Of a stretch of DNA of 13,410 nt, positions 9,582 to 13,410 are shown one piece after another. The position numbers were made by a program, and so were the translations under genes. How positions within the stretch are numbered: the stretch's first letter is position 1; every line of letters begins with the position of its first letter. This stretch comes from Pseudomonadota bacterium (GTDB taxonomy: Bacteria; Pseudomonadota; Alphaproteobacteria; Caulobacterales; Caulobacteraceae): assembly GCA_023456105.1 (NCBI GenBank), contig JAEYAO010000067.1:1-13410 (forward strand), written 5' to 3'. The notes under the pieces were generated by a model that saw only the letters and a list, made by a program, of their open reading frames with translations, did not search any database and had not been told where the DNA came from.

Positions 9582-9626
9582 TGGTGGACGCGACAGGGAT
9601 TGAACCTGTGACCCCTACGATGTCAA
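9582..9626 (-). pseudogene. 3' half of tRNA-Val(GAC): probable integration (att) scar
   Basis: Read on the minus strand, this begins with the anticodon loop TTGACAT (9626-9620, anticodon GAC). It continues with the 3' anticodon strand CGTAG, a five-base variable loop GGGTC, and the T-arm ACAGG-TTCAATC-CCTGT. The acceptor strand CGCGTCC, discriminator A and encoded CCA (9584-9582) complete it. All spacings are canonical. The 5' half is absent: no GGACGCG acceptor strand or D-arm precedes it, and the bases ahead of the loop do not form the full anticodon stem. Such 3' fragments arise when integrative elements recombine in a tRNA gene, one copy of the 3' end being rebuilt and the other left behind. 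In a simple event the element would lie on the missing-half side, to the right of 9626. Confidence 0.85.
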
Positions 9627-9746
9627 CGCGGACATTTTCAATGAATTCAGAGGCTTGAAATTATCCAAGGGACGGACAGGTCAAGGAAATCAGGACTCGC
9701 ACCGAGGTTACACGGGCGTTTCGTGGGCGATCCTTGGGCGCGGTGG

Positions 9747-9783
9747 TGTCGGCTCAAACCGACATTAAGCTGGATAATGTCGG
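9747..9783. promoter_or_regulatory. Inverted-repeat cluster, candidate HipB operator
   Basis: Three TGTCGG half-sites occur in alternating orientation 33-69 bp before the hipB start. TGTCGG (9747-9752) faces CCGACA (9759-9764), and the longer pair CCGACATTA (9759-9767) and TAATGTCGG (9775-9783) is a perfect 9-bp inverted repeat around a 7-base spacer. The sequence GATAAT (9773-9778) within the right part resembles a -10 element. HipB antitoxins bind inverted repeats in their own promoters, so autoregulation is the likely role. The motif differs from the E. coli TATCC/GGATA operator. Confidence 0.6.
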
Positions 9784-9815
9784 CTCAAGGCCTCATAGTG
9801 GCTTCGGAGGCCGTC

Positions 9816-10154
9816 ATGCGTCGCAGTCCCCTGCATACCACCCCGCCCTATGAAGTCGAGGCCGCCCTGAAGCGGCTAGGAGCGGACCTGCGCACCGCGC
9901 GTCTGCGCCGAAACGTCACCATGATCGAGGCGGCCGAGCGGCTGGGTGTCGGCCGCGAAGCCATCGCCGACGCCGAGCGGGGAAAGCCGTCAACCAGCGT
10001 CGCCATCTATGCGGCCTTGCTGTGGTCCTACGGTCTGATCGAGCGCCTGGCGTCGCTGGCCGAACCGCTCGCCGACGAAGAAGGCCTGCGCCTCGCCAGT
10101 CTGAACGAGCGCCAGCGCGCCCGTGTCGGCCAGGCGCTGGACGACGACTTCTGA
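9816..10154 (+). CDS. hipB: HipB-like antitoxin, XRE-family DNA-binding protein
   Basis: This is a 112-residue protein with an XRE-type helix-turn-helix at about residues 20-72, containing LGADLRTARLRRNVTMIEAA and GREAIADAERGKPSTSVAIY. Such proteins pair with HipA kinases, bind them to block activity, and repress the operon. The ATG at 9816 is chosen because CGGAGG (9805-9810) lies five bases before it; a longer in-frame start at 9723 would read through the inverted-repeat cluster and has no ribosome site. The hipA gene follows after 8 bp. The C-terminal tail (DDDF) is acidic. Its function is assigned from fold and from its HipA neighbour, because the protein is too short for firm family naming alone. 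Confidence 0.88.
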   Translation: MRRSPLHTTPPYEVEAALKRLGADLRTARLRRNVTMIEAAERLGVGREAIADAERGKPSTSVAIYAALLWSYGLIERLASLAEPLADEEGLRLASLNERQRARVGQALDDDF

Positions 10155-10162
10155 GCCGCGCC

Positions 10163-11401
10163 ATGCCGCAGGCCTACGTCTACATCACCCTGCCCGGCGC
10201 CACCCAGGCCGTCATCGCCGGGCGGTTCGAGCACCAGGTCGATCGCAACGGGGTCGCTGTCGGCCGCTTCGTCTACGGCCGCCGCTATCGCGAGCGGCCC
10301 GATGCAGTCGAGATCGATCCGATCGAGCTGCGTCTGGGCCGCGCGCAGTTCGAGACCGTGCGCCTGAACGGCGTCTTCGGCGCCCTGCGCGACTCAAGCC
10401 CGGATTATTGGGGACGGCGGGTCATCGAGAAACACGCCGGCGTCGACGCGTTGGGCGAACTCGACTACCTGCTGCACTCGCCCGACGACCGGGCGGGCGC
10501 CCTCGGCTTCGGTCTGGGCGTCGAGCCGCTCGCGCCGATCCGTGAGTTCAACAAGACTTGGGACCTTGAGAAGCTTCAGGCGCTGGCCGACACCCTGATC
10601 GCCGACCAAGCCCCCAAGGACGCGGCGGCGGTCGAGGAACTGCTGCTGCTGGGCACCTCCATGGGCGGCGCTCGGCCGAAGGTGGTGGTCGAGCACGACG
10701 GAGCCTTGTGGCTGGCCAAATTCAACCGCGCCGACGACCGCTGGAACATGGCGCGCATGGAGCACGCCACCCTGTTGCTCGCGCGGCGGTGCGGGTTGCA
10801 GACCCCCGACTCACAGGTTGTGACCGTGGGCGGACGGGATGTCCTGTTGGTCCGCCGCTTCGATCGCGAGCGCGCCAAGGACGGCTATGCCCGCGCCCGC
10901 ATGGTCAGCGCCCTCACCCTGCTGGAGACCGATGAGACCCCGGATGGTCGGGCCCGCTGGTCCTACGTCATTCTGGCCGAGACGCTGCGTCGGATCAGCG
11001 AGCGACCGCGCGAGGACGCGCACGAACTGTTCCGCCGCATGGTCTTCAACGCCCTGATCTCGAACATCGACGACCACCCGCGCAACCATGCCGCCATCGC
11101 GCCCGGCCGGGGCTGGCGCCTGTCGCCGGCCTACGACCTCTCTCCGACACCGTCAGTCAGCGAGGACCGCCGCGACCTGGACATGGCCTGCGGCGCCCAG
11201 GGGCGCTCCGCCAACGCCGCGAACCTGCTCAGCGAAAGCGGGCGGTTCCTGCTGCCCCCTGCCCAAGCCGCCGCCGTGGTGGACGAAGTGGAGCGGGTGG
11301 TGACGAGCGAATGGTATGCGATCGCGCGCGCGGCCGGGGTCAGCGAGGCTGATTGCGGGTCGGTGAGCAGCGCTTATGGGTATCCGGGATTCCGGCGATA
11401 G
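10163..11401 (+). CDS. hipA: HipA-family serine/threonine protein kinase toxin
   Basis: This 412-residue kinase belongs to the HipA family. Known members phosphorylate aminoacyl-tRNA synthetases such as GltX and slow growth. The N-terminal subdomain is present (GRFVYGRRYRE at 34-44; LNGVFGALRDSSPDYWGRRV at 68-87). The P-loop-like GTSMGGARPK spans 164-173, with S166 at the place of the autophosphorylated E. coli S150. WLAKFN (183-188) supplies the ATP-binding Lys K186. The catalytic loop NIDDHPRNH (301-309) has D303 as likely base, and AYDLSPT (323-329) supplies the metal-binding D325. All key residues are present, so it appears active. Length is close to full-size HipA, unlike the split HipBST type. 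The start at 10163 lies 8 bp after hipB; a longer open frame upstream overlaps hipB and is rejected. Its targets cannot be told from sequence. Confidence 0.93.
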   Translation: MPQAYVYITLPGATQAVIAGRFEHQVDRNGVAVGRFVYGRRYRERPDAVEIDPIELRLGRAQFETVRLNGVFGALRDSSPDYWGRRVIEKHAGVDALGELDYLLHSPDDRAGALGFGLGVEPLAPIREFNKTWDLEKLQALADTLIADQAPKDAAAVEELLLLGTSMGGARPKVVVEHDGALWLAKFNRADDRWNMARMEHATLLLARRCGLQTPDSQVVTVGGRDVLLVRRFDRERAKDGYARARMVSALTLLETDETPDGRARWSYVILAETLRRISERPREDAHELFRRMVFNALISNIDDHPRNHAAIAPGRGWRLSPAYDLSPTPSVSEDRRDLDMACGAQGRSANAANLLSESGRFLLPPAQAAAVVDEVERVVTSEWYAIARAAGVSEADCGSVSSAYGYPGFRR

Positions 11402-11432
11402 CGAACTCAGATTGTAGAAGCCGCGAGGTTGG

Positions 11433-11710
11433 CTAGCCCATGGTGAGGACCATCCGCACCCGTTCGGACAGGCTGTTGGCGCCCATCTTGGTCATGGCGT
11501 TGGCGCGATAGACCTCAACGGTGCGCGGGCTGATGTCGAGGTCGAAGACGATGACCTTGTTGGCGTGGCCCTTGACCAGCCCGTCGAGAACATCGCGTTC
11601 GCGCGCCGACAGGCTCTCCAGCCGTGCCTTGATGCGTTGGCGTTCGGCATCCGCCGCCAGGGTGCGGTCCGGAGATTTCGAAGCCGATCTTGTTCGAGCG
11701 CTTCGTCATC
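11433..11710 (-). pseudogene. Decayed FixJ-type response regulator (DNA-binding domain remnant)
   Basis: From 11666 to the TAG at 11433 the minus strand encodes 77 residues that form a LuxR/FixJ C-terminal domain: LSARERDVLDGLVKGHANK, then ISPRTVEVYRANAMTKMGA and the ending SERVRMVLTMG. No start codon suits this frame, and a stop lies about 40 bases upstream. In the neighbouring frame, 11710-11666 reads DDEALEQDRLRNLRT, like the end of a receiver domain in FixJ proteins (usually after KPF). This suggests a frameshift near 11666 as well as loss of the whole receiver domain, which would need a further 350 bp or so. No receiver remnant is visible upstream. The frame is well conserved over the helix-turn-helix, so decay may be recent. 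It is convergent with hipA. Confidence 0.8.
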
Positions 11711-11835
11711 GTCTCAGTGCAGTGGGTGTTCTATTTAAGTCAGCCTGTTGTTCTTGCGCTGAGCACCAGCCGGACGCACCGGCGGCGTAAGCGCCCTGAG
11801 CAGCGCCCTCCCCTTTTGCAACGCCAGTGCGGATG

Positions 11836-11858
11836 CTCTCAAAATGAGAGTATGAGAG
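11836..11858. repeat. TGAGAG repeat cluster upstream of glmS
   Basis: CTCTCA (11836-11841) and TGAGAG (11845-11850) form a perfect inverted repeat around three A residues, and a further direct copy TGAGAG follows at 11853-11858. The cluster ends 74 bp before the glmS start. Three half-sites in 23 bp suggest a protein-binding site or a small RNA hairpin, but no known regulator is recognised. Confidence 0.35.
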
Positions 11859-11882
11859 TGACAGCACAACCTTGTGGCTGTA

Positions 11883-11928
11883 AAAGGCGGTATCCGAGGC
11901 GCGGGGGCGCCGTTCAGCGAGCGCCTTT
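11883..11928 (+). promoter_or_regulatory. Nested hairpin next to the glmS start
   Basis: AAAGGCG (11883-11889) can pair with CGCCTTT (11922-11928), enclosing the strong stem GGCGC (11898-11902) and GCGCC (11907-11911) with a GGGG loop. The T-rich CCTTTCTTT leads straight into the glmS ATG at 11933. It could act as an attenuator, a terminator of transcription from upstream, or a translation control element. It is not the glmS ribozyme, whose conserved core I do not see. Confidence 0.35.
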
Positions 11929-11932
11929 CTTT

Positions 11933-13410
<1,478 letters not shown>

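Larger units (their letters stand above)
11711..11932. other. Intergenic region before glmS
   Basis: No gene is visible in these 222 bases. They hold GCGCT/AGCGC pairing enclosing GCCGG/CCGGC at about 11756-11795, a TGAGAG repeat cluster, and a nested inverted repeat just before the glmS start. The promoter of glmS must lie here or further upstream, but no strong -35/-10 pair stands out. Confidence 0.5.

Noticed and set aside
9582..9700. Possibility of an intact tRNA gene
   Set aside because: Bases on the 5' side do not provide an acceptor strand complementary to CGCGTCC or a D-arm, so only the 3' half is present.
10022..10162. Longer hipA start overlapping hipB
   Set aside because: The extension is arginine-rich and out of frame with hipB; the ATG at 10163 begins the family-like N terminus 8 bp after hipB.
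11711..11932. glmS ribozyme/riboswitch
   Set aside because: That element is typical of Firmicutes and its conserved core is not visible here; only simple inverted repeats are seen.

Overview
The window is high-GC DNA (about two thirds G+C by eye) from an alphaproteobacterium, most likely of the Caulobacterales (Brevundimonas, Caulobacter or Phenylobacterium type). Support comes from a TonB-dependent receptor of the Xanthomonas/Caulobacter family, a promoter resembling the Caulobacter housekeeping consensus, and a FixJ-type regulator remnant. No species can be named from the sequence alone.

Positions 1-122 are the end of an IS3-family insertion sequence, whose orfA starts on the minus strand and runs off the left edge. 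Positions 123-9135 hold a compact beta-glucan (cellulose or cello-oligosaccharide-like) utilisation locus made of two converging transcription units. The plus-strand unit encodes an outer-membrane TonB-dependent receptor and a secreted GH5 endoglucanase. The minus-strand unit encodes a LacI-family repressor, a large periplasmic GH3 glucohydrolase of the ExoP type and an MFS sugar transporter. The two units meet tail to tail with 9 bp between stop codons. The same perfect 14-bp palindrome, TGACAGCGCTGTCA, sits at the promoter of the receptor (164-177) and at the promoter of the GH3 gene (8060-8073, overlapping the lacI stop codon). The simplest reading is one LacI-controlled regulon: GH5 cuts polymer outside, the receptor imports oligomers to the periplasm, GH3 releases glucose, MFS takes sugar into the cytoplasm, and a sugar signal relieves LacI.

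Positions 9136-9815 are mostly gene-free. They contain an imperfect direct repeat and a clear 3' half of a tRNA-Val(GAC) on the minus strand (9582-9626), broken exactly at the anticodon loop. This is the usual scar of a tRNA-targeting integrative element. Next come a hipBA toxin-antitoxin pair (9816-11401) with an inverted-repeat cluster in front of it, then a decayed FixJ-type response regulator that keeps only its DNA-binding domain (11433-11710, minus strand). The 5' 80% or so of glmS (11933 to the right edge) closes the window, behind a leader with inverted repeats.

The carbohydrate genes are recognisable families. The points most worth following are the paired operators bracketing the locus, the IS boundary six bases from the receptor's promoter, and the tRNA scar next to hipBA. 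I did not find a clearly novel multi-gene system.
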